A DNA stretch of 64,000 bases, taken from Smittia aterrima. Its lineage: Eukaryota > Arthropoda > Insecta > Diptera > Chironomidae. The notes under the pieces were generated by a model. It was given only the letters and a program-made list of their open reading frames with translations. It was not told the origin of the DNA and did not search any database. Position numbers and translations under genes: made by a program. The DNA is taken from positions 15,252,001 to 15,316,000 of the forward strand of contig CP093831.1 in NCBI GenBank assembly GCA_033063855.1. The letters run 5' to 3'. Shown piece by piece: positions 36,501 through 50,450 of this stretch (position 1 is its first letter; the number at the start of each line of letters is the position of its first letter).

Positions 36501-36896
36501 CTGCACGTTTCCGGTTTTACGATGTTTTCAAAAAGAAAGAGTAGAGGTCGCGACAGTCGGGGGAAATTGATTCAGAGATCAACCATACTTTTTGTAATTG
36601 AACCGTCGAATTATTGAATAAATCTTTTGTTTAAGGGATGTTTTAGAATGAGAAATATGTTCATGAAATAAATTCTGTTGAGTTGTTAACAAAACTTTTA
36701 CGTTTGCGAGGAAATAAGTTTCAGTTTCACAAGTTTCCATAAAAAAAATGTTTCGAAGCGTGAAAATATTTTCTTTGATTTCCCTCGCGATCTCACAAAC
36801 TACAAGATTCACTCGACGTGTTTCTTAATACCACGCAATTTCTTCACACGATTTCAATTAATTCAAGTTATTTAAATGAGTAGAAACACAACAAAC

Positions 36897-36909
36897 CTCT
36901 TTTAGACAT
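36897..36909 (-). other. RpL23: Alternative RpL23 start exon (duplicate)
   Basis: The minus strand reads ATGTCTAAAAGAG followed by GTTTGT, the same 13 coding bases as the exon at 36488-36500. Splicing to the next exon would give an identical protein. The proximal exon has the better donor (GTAAAA against GTTTGT). Upstream flanks also look related, each with an A/G-rich run and a GTCAGTCGG-like or ACAGTCGGG-like stretch. It is probably a tandem duplicate of the RpL23 promoter and first exon. Which copy is used cannot be told from sequence. Confidence 0.6.
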
Positions 36910-37204
36910 GTTGCCGTATTTTTATGAAATTTTAAAAGGAAGAGAAGAGTTCGGTCAGTCGGACGGTTAAAATATTTCACAGAGTTGAACCGTTTCCTGG
37001 AACTGAACCGTTTTCATTCTTCAGTTCTACACGGCGATTCATCAAGCCGCTCTATTTAGGATTGACAACACCGAAAAAATATTTAATTTCTGAAAAATCT
37101 TTGAAGAGAACACAAGTTTTCATTCATAATTTTATTTAATAAGTGACAGACCATCTCTCTCTCTCTACCGTCATCTCTCTCCTTCAAAACAAAAAGTTAG
37201 AAAA
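36910..37204. promoter_or_regulatory. Divergent promoter region, RpL23 and RpIII128
   Basis: Only about 295 bases separate the distal RpL23 start codon from the RpIII128 start codon. The interval contains a CT-repeat (about 37151-37166), a GAGA-type sequence common in insect promoters. Confidence 0.5.
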
Positions 37205-40200
37205 ATGCCTGCGCTACAAGAGGGATCGTGGCATGAACTAAGTAAACCTATTAAGGCATTAGAAGTGAGTTTAGTGAAAGTTACCAGTTACAAATATTTT
37301 ATTCTCGATTCATTTTGTATTTCTCAGGAAAAATGGAAAATTGTTCCAGCGTTTCTTCAAGTGAAGGGCCTCGTGAAACAACACATCGATTCATTCAACT
37401 ATTTTGTAAACGAGGACATTAAAAAGATTGTTCAGGCGAACAACAAAGTACTCTCAGATGCTGATCCATGTTTTTATCTGAAATATCTTGACGTGCGAGT
37501 CGGCAAACCTGATGTAGAAGAAGGGTTTAACTGCATTACGAAATCAACAACGCCGAATGAATGCCGCCTTCGAGATATGACATATTCAGCTCCGATCTAT
37601 GTTGATATCGAATACACTCGTGGGCAACAACGAGTTGTCAGGAATGATCTCTTGTTGGGAAGGTAAGAAAGATTCATTCTCACTGAAATTTTCATTGGAT
37701 TTACGAAATTATTTTTCAGAATGCCGATAATGCTTAGATCGTCTCACTGTGTTCTAACTAACAAGTCGGATCACGAGATTTCGAAACTCAATGAATGTCC
37801 ATTGGACCCAGGAGGTTATTTCGTCGTCCGAGGACAAGAGAAAGTAATTCTCATCCAGGAACAAATGAGTTGGAATAAGATGATAACTGAAGACTTCAAT
37901 GGACAGATCCAATGCCAAGTGTCGAGCTCCACACACGAAAAGAAATCGCGAACGAATGTCATCAGCAAGCACCAGAAATATTATCTCAAACACAATTCGA
38001 TGATGGAGGAGATACCGATTGGAATCATCTTCAAGGCAATGGGCGTCGTTTCCGACCAAGAGATCATGCAACTAATTGGAACTAACAACGAGACACAGAA
38101 ACGATTCGCTCCTTCTTTGATTGAAGCTGTCGAGCACAAAGTCTTTACACAAAAGCGAGCTCTGGAATACATGGGATCGAAGTTGATAACAAAACGATTT
38201 GTTACTGCCGCCACAAAATACAAAACTCCAGCCGACGAAGCTCGAGATCTTCTCGCCACGACAATCCTCGCTCACGTTCCTGTTGATAACTTCAACTTCC
38301 AAATGAAATCAGTTTATGTTGCCTTGATGGTTCGTCGCGTGATGACAGCAGAAATCAATCCTTCATCCATCGATGATCGTGATTATTATGGAAACAAGCG
38401 TCTGGAACTTGCTGGATCATTACTCGCGTTGATGTTTGAAGATCTTTTCAAAAGATTAAACTGGGAACTGAAGACGATTGCTGACAAGAATATTCCGAAG
38501 ATCAAAGCAGCTCAATTTGACATTGTTAAGCATATGCGAGCAGCAATCATTACAGCGGGACTCGAATCTGCAATTTCCAGTGGCAATTGGACAATCAAAC
38601 GTTTCAAGATGGAGCGAGCTGGAGTTACACAAGTTCTTTCACGCTTGAGTTATATATCAGCACTTGGAATGATGACTCGAGTTAACTCACAATTCGAGAA
38701 GACCAGAAAAGTATCAGGACCACGTTCTTTACAGCCGAGTCAATGGGGAATGCTTTGTCCTAGCGACACTCCTGAAGGCGAAGCTTGTGGTTTGGTGAAG
38801 AATCTCGCCCTCATGACTCACATCACCACTGAATGCGATGACAGACCAATTATTCGATTAGCCTTCAACTGTGGAGTCGAAGATATTCGCCTCCTAGGCG
38901 GTGACATTATCAACCAAAAAAATGTTTTCATAGTCTTCCTCAATGGAAACATTCTTGGAGTCGTTCTCGGCTATCGTCAACTTCTTTTTGTTTTCCGATT
39001 ATTGCGTCGAAAAGGAGAAATTGGAGCATTCGTTTCTATTCACGTTTCACATTTGCGACAATGTGTATTCATTCATACAGACGGAGGAAGATTATGCCGA
39101 CCTTACATCATCATTCAACGCGGTCGTCCTTTGGTCAAACAAGAACACATCGAACAAGTCAAAAATGGAACAAGAAAGTTTGAAGATTTTCTCGACGAAG
39201 GTCTGATTGAATTCCTCGATGTAAACGAAGAAAACGATTCGTTCATTGCTTTTCAAGAATGCGATATCGACGTAGAAAAGACAACGCATTTAGAGATTGA
39301 GCCATTTACAATTCTTGGTGTTTGCGCGGGCTTAGTTCCATATCCACATCACAATCAAAGTCCTCGTAACACTTATCAATGTGCTATGGGTAAACAAGCA
39401 ATGGGAATGATTGGATATAATCAAAGAAATCGCATAGATACGCTCATGTACAACATTGTATATCCTCAAAGTCCAATGGTTCGATCGCGCACGATTGAAT
39501 TGACAAATTTTGATAAACTCCCCGCTGGACAAAACGCAACGGTCGCTGTGATGAGTTATTCCGGTTACGATATTGAAGATGCTTTGATTCTTAATAAGGC
39601 TTCGATTGATCGAGGATATGGACGATGTTTGGTTTATAAAAATAGCAAGTGCACAGTAAAGCGATACACGAATCAAACCTATGATCGAATTATGGGACCG
39701 ATGAAAGACGCAACAACTGACAAAACGATTTTCCGACACGAGGCACTTGATTCGGACGGAATCGTCGCTCCAGGCGAGCGCGTGTTGAACAAAATGGTTC
39801 TTATCAACAAAGAAATGCCCACAGTCACATCGACAAATCCAGTCGAGCAGAAAGAGAAAGGAGCGCAGACAAATTCTTTCACAAGCGTTCCTGTCGGATA
39901 CAAAGGCACCGAACCAAGTCACATCGAGAAAGTTATGGTATCAGCAAACACTGACGAAGACTTTCTGATTAAAATCTTATTACGTCAAACGCGTCGCCCT
40001 GAGATTGGCGACAAGTTCAGCTCTCGGCATGGACAGAAAGGCGTGACAGGTTTAATCGTCGAACAGGAAGATATGCCGTTTAACGACTTTGGAATGGCGC
40101 CAGACATGATTATGAACCCGCATGGATTCCCATCTCGTATGACAGTGGGAAAGACTCTTGAATTGCTCGGAAGTAAAGCCGGAGTTTTAGAAGGAAAATT

Positions 40201-40723
40201 TCATTATGGAACTGCTTTCTCGGGATCAAAGTGCAGTGATCTTCAAGAAGAACTGTTCAGACATGGCTACAATTACATGGGCAAAGATATTTTCTATTCA
40301 GGAATCACAGGAGAGCCACTCGAAGCTTATATCTACTCGGGTCCAGTCTATTATCAAAAGCTTAAGCACATGGTACAAGACAAGATGCATGCTCGTGCAA
40401 GAGGACCACGTGCGGTGCTAACACGACAACCTACACAAGGCCGAAGTCGTGAAGGCGGCCTTCGACTTGGAGAAATGGAACGAGATTGCTTGATCTCATA
40501 TGGAGCGAGCATGTTAATCATGGAGCGACTCATGATCTCTTCTGATGCCTTTGACGTTGACGTTTGTAACTTCTGCGGTCGCCTTGCTTACTCCTCGTGG
40601 TGCCACAGCTGTCAATCATCAACAAACGTAGCGAAAATTTCAATTCCCTACGCATGTAAATTACTTTTCCAAGAATTGACATCGATGAACGTAATCCCAA
40701 AGCTTAAATTGAAGAACTATTGA
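37205..40723 (+). CDS. RpIII128: RNA polymerase III second-largest subunit (RPC2)
   Basis: Catalytic second-largest subunit of RNA polymerase III, which makes tRNA and 5S RNA. Three exons: 37205-37264, 37328-37662 and 37720-40723, in frame, giving 1132 aa (human POLR3B is 1133). The N-terminal part has EKWKIVPAFLQVKGLVKQH and the RGQEKVILIQEQ segment. The central part has the fork region (SQWGMLCPSDTPEGEACG) and the hybrid-binding block (RRPEIGDKFSSRHGQKG). The anchor region carries GRSREGGLRLGEMERDC, and the C-terminal zinc-binding cysteines are CNFCG and CHSC. The Pol III-specific N-terminal features separate it from the Pol I and Pol II subunits. All catalytic motifs are intact. Confidence 0.96.
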
Positions 40724-40801
40724 TAAACGAAAACGTGGCAGGTGGCTTTCTGTTGATTTCAATGTAACCCATGAATAATTGATGATGTTGTTTACTTTTT
40801 G

Positions 40802-40807
40802 AATAAA
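40802..40807 (+). terminator. Polyadenylation signal of RpIII128
   Basis: AATAAA lies 79 bases past the RpIII128 stop. Confidence 0.55.
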
Positions 40808-43800
40808 GACTTTTGAAAGCTGCGACAAGTCGCTGAATGGAAAAATCTTTCGCTTTTCTTTTAATTTCATTGTAGCGGCGTCTTCATTTTTTACGCGCAA
40901 TAACAAAGTAAATAACAAAGTTTTCAACTGCGCTCAGCACATTTTGTTTTTGAGAACTAAATTCCTGTGCAATACGAGTGAGCCGCGAATGAGAGTCGAA
41001 AGCGGAAGAAAGAAAATTTGATGATGAGAGAAGAAATTCATCGAGAGCTTCAGATAGTTACGAGTCTCAGTTGGATGAAGATGCAAGTTATCGTGTTGCG
41101 AAGTCGAGAACGTTTTGCTGCCTGTTGAGACTTATGGTGATTGTGATGTGTTGAATATAAATTGGCTAAATCCGATCGATCATAGGCCCGAGGGAAACTT
41201 TTCGTTTAGCTCTTAATGAGATTTCCTCTGCTTCCGTCCGGTTTATCATCGACTTAGTGTCGCTTGTCGTTGCACTCACAAGTAAAAAAAAATTTAAATA
41301 TTTTATCAACTCCAAAAACGGGAAAGAAATTTAATTGTGCAATGGAGAAAAGAAAGACTGAAAAGTGGACAGCGCGAGGAGATTAATGTTTAAATTCTTT
41401 TTTTCTTTGCTTCCTCGAAGCTGCGTCGATGACCGCAAACAGCAAAAACAGAATCGGCAAGAAGTCGTCGCAGTGAAATTAAATACCGGGTGAGAGGAGT
41501 CTGGGTAGAGGGAGGATTAAATGTTAATGCACTTGCTAATGCTAGACGGCTGGAGTTTTGCCTTTCCTTGTTGTTGCAATTATCGGGTTCACTGCAGAAC
41601 TCATCGAGTCGTCTAGGAAGTGAAAAAGCGTATCCAGACGCAAACATTAAAAAATTGTGCAAACGGGAAGAAGAATTGAAAAAAAAATTCATTCACAGCA
41701 CTCTCTCCGTTCCAGACGGGGCTTCTTGTTAGAAGTTTGTGCAGTTTTGTTTCATGGGCTCGACAAATATTCTCCTCTTCTCTTAATTTGAGGTGTGAGT
41801 TGTTGAGGAGTGTAAACAGAAACAAACACAAACGAAAATGTTTTCCCGAAACTTTACTGGGGCTTTCTGAGTTTGTATTAGTTTTGGGAGAGAAAATTCG
41901 ACGAAGGGAGATTGCAACCGAATGGGCGAGACGGAAGTTTCATACAAAAAGCTACTTTTCATTGAGTTCCGACCGCTCTTCGTGCTCCCCAGCCGGAGAA
42001 AAACGAGACCGAAAAATTCATCGACAAAGTTTTTCCACTCAACTCAGTTGCTGTTTGATTTTGACTCGAGTTGGTTCAGTTTAGTTTTTCGTAAGCTATT
42101 CGATAATTTCGGGGAGAAAGAAGAGAAAAAGCTTTGAAGCTGTGTAGATAAATTTTCCTTTACGAGTGAAGTGAAAAGAGTTTTTTATTCGTACAACTCG
42201 TGAGTGTTCTTAGCTGTGCGAGAATTTTAAATTTTACTCAATTTTGTGAGATTTTCTTTACCTGAACTTCTTGTCCCGGATTCTATTTTCCTCATTTAAA
42301 GTTACACACTTCTTCTGTCATAAAGGATAAGCAATAAAGTTCGATTGGATCCATTTAATAAGGAAAATAGAAGACGAAGGGCGAGGGTTGAAGTCTAACG
42401 GCCAAAAAAGAAAAGTTTTCCCTGTGTTTCTGATCTGGTTTTTGTTTCGGTCGCTCACAGTTGTCTCCTCATAGCTTAACGAGACATTAAATTTATGTGA
42501 ATTTCTTTTAGCCAACAAACCATAGCGAGAGCACGTAAGAAGGCTCATCGTTTGATAGCCTCATAGACGAAAGAGTGAATTGTCAAAGTGAAAATTTGTG
42601 AAAGAAAAAAAATTCTTGTTACTCATCGAATAAAGTTTGATCGAGTCAGTGAATTTGCTGTCGCACCGTGATTAGGTGAGTTGAGATTTTATTTTTAAAG
42701 TCAATGGATTTTCTTTCTTTTCGTGAAACTTTTTTTGAAAGAAGATTCTTCTTTCTCGTCTCAAAATAAATCTTGCGAGGAAAACAGTTTTGGTGAAAAG
42801 CACTATTTTCGTTTGATATTTTGTGTTTCCTTTGACACAAAGCCAGTGGCGTCGTGAGGTCGGGAAGGTTCGAGCGGATGGAAAATTGAAAATGAAAAAT
42901 CTGATTTAAGTGAATTTTTGATTCTCGGAATCTTTCAATCTCCACCCACCACTGACTCGTTAGAGATCGCAGTGAATAACAAACGCAATTTTCTTCGTTT
43001 TCTTTTTCGTGAAAATTCGTGAAGGAAAAAAACGCGGCACACAAAAAAGAAAAACACGAAACTTAAATTTAAATCGGGGATTTATTTTCGGCTTACAAAA
43101 ACACTCGGAATGCACATTTTTCACAGAGCGGTTCTGTTCATCATTGCTTCAGTGCAATTGACGATTTACGGCGAAAAAAAAACAAGAAAACTCTTGCAAT
43201 ATGTCGCGTAATCCGTCGCAAAGCCCAACGGAATGTGTAGGGCAATTAATTTTCTGAAAATAGCCGCCAGGCGGTGATAACGACAACGCGCTTTTCACTT
43301 TTCAGGGTTGAGAAGTTTTGTTCTCTTAAAGCAAGCCACGAGACTCTTTAATCAACTTTTACATGCAACGATAAACGTATCTTCGTAAGCAAGCAAGTGA
43401 ATTCCTCGTTAAAAGCATCACCAAAGTCAAACAGAAAACACCTTTCGTCCCCTTCTCTGCTTTTACTCGCACATGACTCGAGATAAACATCTCGTGCATC
43501 ATCACTGGGGTCCAAAGCGAGGTATCGCAAAAAAGAAGAAGAGCAAACGAAGGAAAGAAAAAGTAAACGAGATGGTTTATCGCAAGCAAACAGCGAAAGA
43601 CGAGTCTTAAAGAACTGTAACGTGTATTGCGGTTTTGGTGCTTATTGTTCTGGAATGGAGAATTTCATTATGTTTATTTTTTCAGCTGAATGTTTGATCC
43701 AACATTTGCGTTTGTATTCAACTTGAGATGACGACGACGATGATGAAGAAAGAAAAACCTTTATTCTAAATACACAAACAGTCTCTGGTTTGTTTTGCTT

Positions 43801-46800
43801 TTCTAAATGCCCATGAACACGATAAACTCTTCTCTCCATGAACATTTCGCTTTCTGGTCGAGGCGCGCGCGAGCTTTGGAATGGAAAACAGTTTTTCTTT
43901 ATTTTCATTTTCGTAAATTTAATTACGTACATTGGGGCCGTTTCTCTCTTCATCGCCTCATGTGAAAAAATATCTCGAGAAAATCGTTTCCATTCGAGTG
44001 TGAAGGAATTTTGCGTGGCGCTGATTACGAAGATTTTTCACTTTCTGGCGATCGATGAACTCGGAGCTCTTTGCATAAACATAAATCTGTCTAAGAATGA
44101 CTCATTGTTTGCAATCTTTAAGATTCTTCACGGCTCGATCATTGCCTCGAAGATAATTACAGTCTTCATTCCGTAGCATGAACATTATTGCTCTAAACTC
44201 ATAAGCACAAACACGAGCAGCGTTCTACCTTCTATTTCTCGGGAATTATGGTCATTTGACGCTTGAAAAGTTCAGCCATATGCGACTCCAGCGATGGGAA
44301 TCGAAAGAGAGGAGAAAAAATTAGAGTTCCATTGTTGTGCGAGATGAAGTGTTGTGATGTCAGCGCTTCGGATATCAAATATCTTCAAGCGGTCTTTTCA
44401 AACTTAAGGAAGTGTCGAGGCACTCGACCGTGCAACATATTGAGAAAAGGTTTTCGAGCCCTCGAAGCACGAAGAGTCTTTTGTGCAATAAAAAATGATT
44501 TTAAACAGAAGAATGGCTGAGTAATAAAAAATCCATTTCGATGAGACGACATTGAGATGGCGAATTCTGTAGAACAAGATGACTTTCCTCATTAACGTGA
44601 AAGCTTTATTAGTTGGAAAAGTGGAAAAGCCGACGATTAATCATCCCTCAAATTCGTCACGTAACTTTATTTTTAATTATTTTTCCGGTGAAAAGACGAC
44701 CCGCGCTGTTCTTGATGTGTTGGTAGGGGATCGTGCGCGAAGTATTTTTGGCACCTTCCTCGTTTACTCACGAACTCATATGTGGCACAAAGCGTTAAAA
44801 GAAATAATGGGAGAGACTCATCATAACGTGAAAAATATTTTTCGTGAGTCGGAAAATTTTTCAAAGTCTGCGACGAATTTTCGTTTTTCTAGATGAATTG
44901 GTGTCGAGTTTGTTTCGTCACGGAATGAAAAGCTCAATTTGCCACCTGCATCAAGTGTTCGGCCCCAGATCAAGTACCTGAAGTCGGCCAAATTATGATG
45001 ATAAATTGAGAAAATCTGCCACACTTGATTTCTCCCACTCACAACTTCAAAATGAAAAGCAAGTTTCGTCCGGAAAATTGTCGGAACGAGAAATAACTCG
45101 AACAACTTAATAGCCGGTCGGCCTGCAACTAATCTTCGTCATATTTTAGTTCATTCACACATTTGATGAAGCCGTTTTGTGAAAACAAAACTCAAACATG
45201 TCGTTAACATTTGTTGAATTCGACTCGAAAATCCTGTCGAGTGAATTGGAGATCTCTCTTCCCTCAGGATGGAAATCCTTGTGGCACAAAACATCTGACA
45301 ACAAAATATTTATATCGTGAGAATCATGTCATCGTCAGATCTTCGTTTGATTTTCCTTTTGGCGAAGTAAAAAGAAGCGACAAGAAAAATATTTTCATTG
45401 AATCGCTAAGTTGAGCTGCGCTATGCCAATTTCAAACATTCCTACAAGTGATGACGAGGAAATGCTTTGCGAGAAGAAAGAAAGAAGCCAGCTACAATTT
45501 AAACGCAGCGATGCTCAATCATGTCGAAATTTCTCTTCTTGCGCTTCTTTTGGGGTCGGTGTGTGCAATAAATAAATCAATTTTAAAAATAGTTTGCTGA
45601 GGAATTCCAGGTGGACGGCGAAGAAAAGATTTTATTAGGTTTCTCGAGTCGACTCTTCAGCGACTGTGCACTCGAACGAGCTCTCGCGAAAGAAAAAAAA
45701 AATCATCGGAATGCATGAGATGTAAGAAGAAGCTCGTGAGATGTTTGATGACGAGTAAAGTGAAAACTAGCGACGACGATGCGAGTCACTTTTCATTATG
45801 AAATCTCGTTGAACATTAAACGACTTTTTTGTGTGCTGTTAGGCTCATCAAGGAAAGAAGAAGTTCGCATGGAATTTCAGTGAAGATTTTCTTCTTCCTC
45901 AACCCATTTTTCAATTAGGAATCAAATTTTCTTTTCACAACTCGCACCCGCGTCGATTAATTTTTAATGAATTCACTGAATGAGAAATTTGCTTCCCGAA
46001 GCAAATTGGGTGAAGCCGAAAGCGAACCGTTTCAAATAATCTTAGTCAATTTGATTCCCTTCCGTTACTTCTGCTCGACGCAACTCTTTCAATGACGAAA
46101 AGGCGGAACATCGCTCGTAGACTCAAAGACAATTTTACGCGTCGCAATGAGCAAAGTAAAGCCAATAAGACGACACAAGGAAACGAATGTGATTTTCTTA
46201 GACGGCTCAAGGACTTTCATCGAAGAAAACATTGCGAAAGGATTGTGACGATTGATGAACAATGAAGGATTTGTGTGAAAATCTGAAGGAATTTTTTTCC
46301 CTCGAACTCTCAAGGATTACTCAGAAGGAGCTTTCAGCCTCAAATCCTAATTTTATCTAAGACAGAAATTCCACCAAATTGCGAATTCTCTTATCGGCAT
46401 TTGGCTGAGATATTGTTGTTAACTCACTCAAGAGCAATTTTAGAATTAAATTTCATCCAACGAGTAAATGTTTTGATTCGAATAATCGGAATCACATTTG
46501 TTCTTTGTGGGAAATGAAGAAGAAAATAAATTCCGCGAGCAGTTGTAAGGCATTCTTGAGCAGCAAAAGAATCAAATTCGCCATTCATGTAAACGAGATT
46601 CCAGCAAGAAACTTAATTCCATTCGACGTTCAGCTTTGAAAATGTTTGTAGTCAAATGAAGCTTTAAGTTGCATTACGTGTCGTTATTGAATCAAGACCG
46701 AGAGATCCCTAAATTGATCTTTTGCTTTAACAAACAAACGGGCTCGTATCGTTTTCGTAAACCATTCAAGACTCGATGCTTTCACGCTCTCGTTTAGATC

Positions 46801-49800
46801 ATTAAGCCAAAAATAGAATCGACTTTCGCTTTTCTCTCCAAAGGTGGTTCTCGTTATTACACTTTTCCCATTTCCAATCGCCCACCGGCTTTTCATTCTC
46901 CCATGACGCTGGGTACACACTACAGGCTATTTTCAGCTTTTATTTATTACAAAGTGACATTCAAGAAGAAAGCTACGAGTCAATGGCTTATGCAGAGGAT
47001 TCAATTGGCTGTGTCAACTCAGTGGGGCGAATTTATCTTCATAAGTTATCAGGAAGCATTTATTTTCTGTTCATTTTAGAAACAACTTTATTTGTAAGCT
47101 TGTTTACTTAACGTTTGATAAAAGAGTCTTGGTAAACATCGCTCTCCGTGAAATCTTCCGCTTCGACCTTTGCTTAGTAATCCAACCAACTCAATCTCCT
47201 GTCTTCGTCTTCTTTTCACTTCTAACGCCACGAAACTTTGTACACATGGGAACTGAGGAAAAAATTAGCTCAATTTTTCCGGCGAACGTGTAAACCACAT
47301 TTACATCAAAGCACAGCACGGAAATTTAACTAGACGGGTTGATGTATGAAGATGGATTCAAGCGAATGTTGCAAAATCATGTAAACACGATTTTCATACA
47401 AAAACACTCTGACGATGTTTCTCGCTTCCTGTTTGTAGGAAGGAAACTTTTCCTGATGAATTTAGTAAAACAAATTTTACGAAATTGCTTTGCTTTACTT
47501 TCGATTCAGTTCGAAAGCGAGCACTTTATGTGATTTGAAAGGTTCGCTCAGTCGTTAATAACGATTCTTGTAATCAATGATGAAAATAAAGCATTCTGAG
47601 CAGCAGAATCATACATCGAAACTAAAAAGAAAGCAATAGGCTCGAAGGCAATAAAATAAAGCTTGCGGAGCGGGGTTGGGCGAGATGGATGAAATTATAA
47701 TTCACCGAGACATTTATGAAGCCTTCGCTTATCAAACTGAAAGGTTACTGAGCTGTCGAGACGAAGACTTTCAAAAGTCAGATCCACTTCCTACAATTGC
47801 TTCACTCTTTTTAATATCAACCACTCAACGTGATTCAAATCAACGACCTACCACAAGACGAAGCTTTCTTCGGACGACACATTACACGGTTTTCCGGGCT
47901 TTTTTTTCATTTATAAAATATTCAAAGACGCATGAGCGTGATGAGATTCCATTGTGCGGGAAACGGCGGATTACCCATTGGAGTGGATGATCGTGTTGCC
48001 TTTTAGGCTTTTTAACAGTACAAACAATTCCTTGAAGAAGCGAAAAACATTAAAAAACAATTTTCATTATGAATTCATTTCATCCTTTCTCATGGAAGTC
48101 AGTTTGCATAAAACATTTCGCTAAGAGGGAAATTGGGTTCCTACTCAAAGATTTCCCTTGACGACATTCGAATGTGTTTGATGGTAACGATAATCAAATA
48201 TCGATGCACGTAAACGCCATTAAATTTATAAATGAAACTCGAAATTAATTAAAGCTTTCTCGTGCCACATCACTTGGGAGAAACAATTTTCTTTTTATAG
48301 AAAACGGATTCAAAAGCTCACACATGAAATGATTATGAGGGGAGATTTCTCTTTCTCCACTGCTCGCCTACACCTCATCGATTCGATAATCGATTGCTTT
48401 TCCTTTTGTTGCTTTAATTTCTTTTCGATTCGATGGACTCACGATATCTCGTTCTGGGGGTGATTTTAATTTGTTTTCCTCACAAATCGAACCGCTTTTT
48501 ATGTGGGCCGTTAAAAATAGAAGGAGCATTTAGGTTTTATTAGGTAAAAATGGAGCAATTTCAGTTCGATCGGCTTTTGAAGCTGACATGGGAGAGTTCA
48601 TGGTCATGAGATTACCGCTCGCTAGCTTTGTTCAAAATAATTTATCAGATGGTAAAAGCATTTTCTTTGTCATGATACTTATGCTTTCAAGACAATTTCA
48701 AATTGAAAAAGAAGCCTCGCAAAGCTTTCTATTCTCCCCCTCGAATTGAACGAGGGACTCATCAATCTAATTGCCCCATTGTGACCTTCAAAAATGTCAG
48801 CGCTTCTTGCTTCGATTTGCAAAGGGAAAAAAAGCTTTAAAGGTTTTCGTCGCTTTGACCTTTGAAGCATTAGGGACGCGGAAAGGAAATCTCATTAGGA
48901 TTACTCGTTTCTGTTTCAGAAATCACTGAGTTATCATCACTCTCTCTAAAGGCCTCCTGATTTTATGAATGAAATTAACAATTAGGAAGCTTTCACGTCG
49001 CGTTTGAAATTCCTTCACAGTTTGCTTGCTAATGACAAGGCTTCCACTTCGAATTTCATAACAAATCAATTAATCTAAAATTATAAATTTCCTTCTCCTC
49101 GTGCGGAGTAGAAATTAACAAGCGAGAAGAAAGATATTAAACAGATATTCTCACTTTATTGAAGATTATCTTGCGAAATTTGATAAACAGCAATTTTAAT
49201 TATAAAGTTTTCGGTTTCTTTGGCCCCGGAGTTCGACGAGTGGCGCTACCCATTGATTTCTTCTTTCTCTTCGAAGCTTATTACGAAACCGTAAAAAACT
49301 TCGCTTCGGATTCTAAACAAAAATGCATTAAAGCGAAGAAACATAAATTGCTTTGCTTACACCTCTAGCGAACGAAAAGAATTTGCAATTTCAAATGATC
49401 CAAATGAAACTTAATGATATTAAAGCGAACGTCTGTTTCTCGTAACGAGACCATAAATCTTCAAAAAGGCAACAAAGGCGAAAAACGAAAGAGAATTATT
49501 TATTGTTTAAGACGCTTCATTAAAGAGTGAAATTGAAGAATATCGAAGGCGCGAACGAGGGAAGACGCGAGAGGCGGAAAGAAACAGTTCAAGTCCGAAA
49601 CGAAGAAATCAACTGACAAACCATCAAAAAAATGTTAACTGCACTCGAAGCTATTGCAGAACGAGATGAAGTCAATGAATGCAAAGTTCATCGCGAGTCG
49701 GGAAGCCATTGACGACGATAGTCTTGCGAATAAATGTTTTTTTTAAACCGAAAGAGGAAAGAAGGAAAAGAGTTTTAAATTTAGAATTTTTATAGATCAT

Positions 49801-50080
49801 CGAGTCATAGCTCTCACTCACACAACGCGAGCTCAGATTCTTTTTCTTTCTCGTTGTAGTGAAAAGCTTTTCGCATATATTTCAACAATGTGAACTGCGG
49901 AATTTTCTTTTCTTGCTGACGATCAAAAAATATTTGACACTGTCGTGCGGAATTTGTTTTTTGAATTCACTAAGACATCGCTTTGTACTCGTTTCGATTT
50001 GACACAAACATGCCGATCGGTCCGTTTCAAGTTCATAAACAATTCTGACGAATGAATAATATTGCAAATCGTCGCGTTGT

Positions 50081-50325
50081 AATTCAATTCCTGTCGTGGA
50101 TCGACGGGTGAGGGAACGAGTAATGAGGCTCGAACAATCGCGTGAATCCGGGGAAAGGGTTTCAGTTCGAATCTCATGGAAGTTGCTCCTCGTTCAAATC
50201 GAGTTTTAATGATCAGAAAAATTGAATGATAGATTCAATGCGTTTTAGTTTGTAAGTTTGCGTTTTGTGATTACAAATGCTTTTATATGAAGAGCTCGAG
50301 TTGAACTTTTTTCATTTTATTCATC
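50081..50325 (+). repeat. tRNA-like SINE, copy A
   Basis: About 245 bases closely matching copy B at 56105-56350. The head contains GACGGGTGAGG, then CGCGTGAATCCGGGGAAAGG, and a B-box-like AGTTCGAATCTCAT. The body shares GAGTTTTAATGATCAG and a GAATGATAGA stretch, and both end in GTTGAACTTTTTT. The head can pair GAACGAG with a downstream CTCGTTC, as in an acceptor stem. Two dispersed copies with a pol III-like head suggest a short interspersed element. Confidence 0.6.
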
Positions 50326-50342
50326 AATAGATTTTGTAAAAT

Positions 50343-50450
50343 GTTTTTAACTCCCATCTGTGGTTTGATGGGTGAGGTAGTTGGCAATGGTTATCAACCA
50401 TCCGAGGTTCGAATCCCATGAAAACTCACCTCGTTCTACTTCAGAATTCG
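50343..50450 (+). repeat. tRNA-like SINE head, copy C
   Basis: It starts like copy B (TTTAACTCCC) and has GATGGGTGAGG, then a B-box GAGGTTCGAATCCCATG, the best match to a tRNA T-loop in the window. GGTGAG can pair with a later CTCACC, and ATGGTT-ATC-AACCAT forms a hairpin. The tail differs from copies A and B. It lies directly downstream of copy A. Confidence 0.55.

Noticed and set aside
39332..39922. A 196-residue minus-strand open frame
   Set aside because: It lies entirely opposite the conserved RpIII128 coding exon and has no recognisable domain; it is a shadow of that gene.
46684..46920. A 78-residue minus-strand open frame in the gene-poor region
   Set aside because: It starts with a non-ATG codon and has no domain, neighbouring exon or transposon hallmark.
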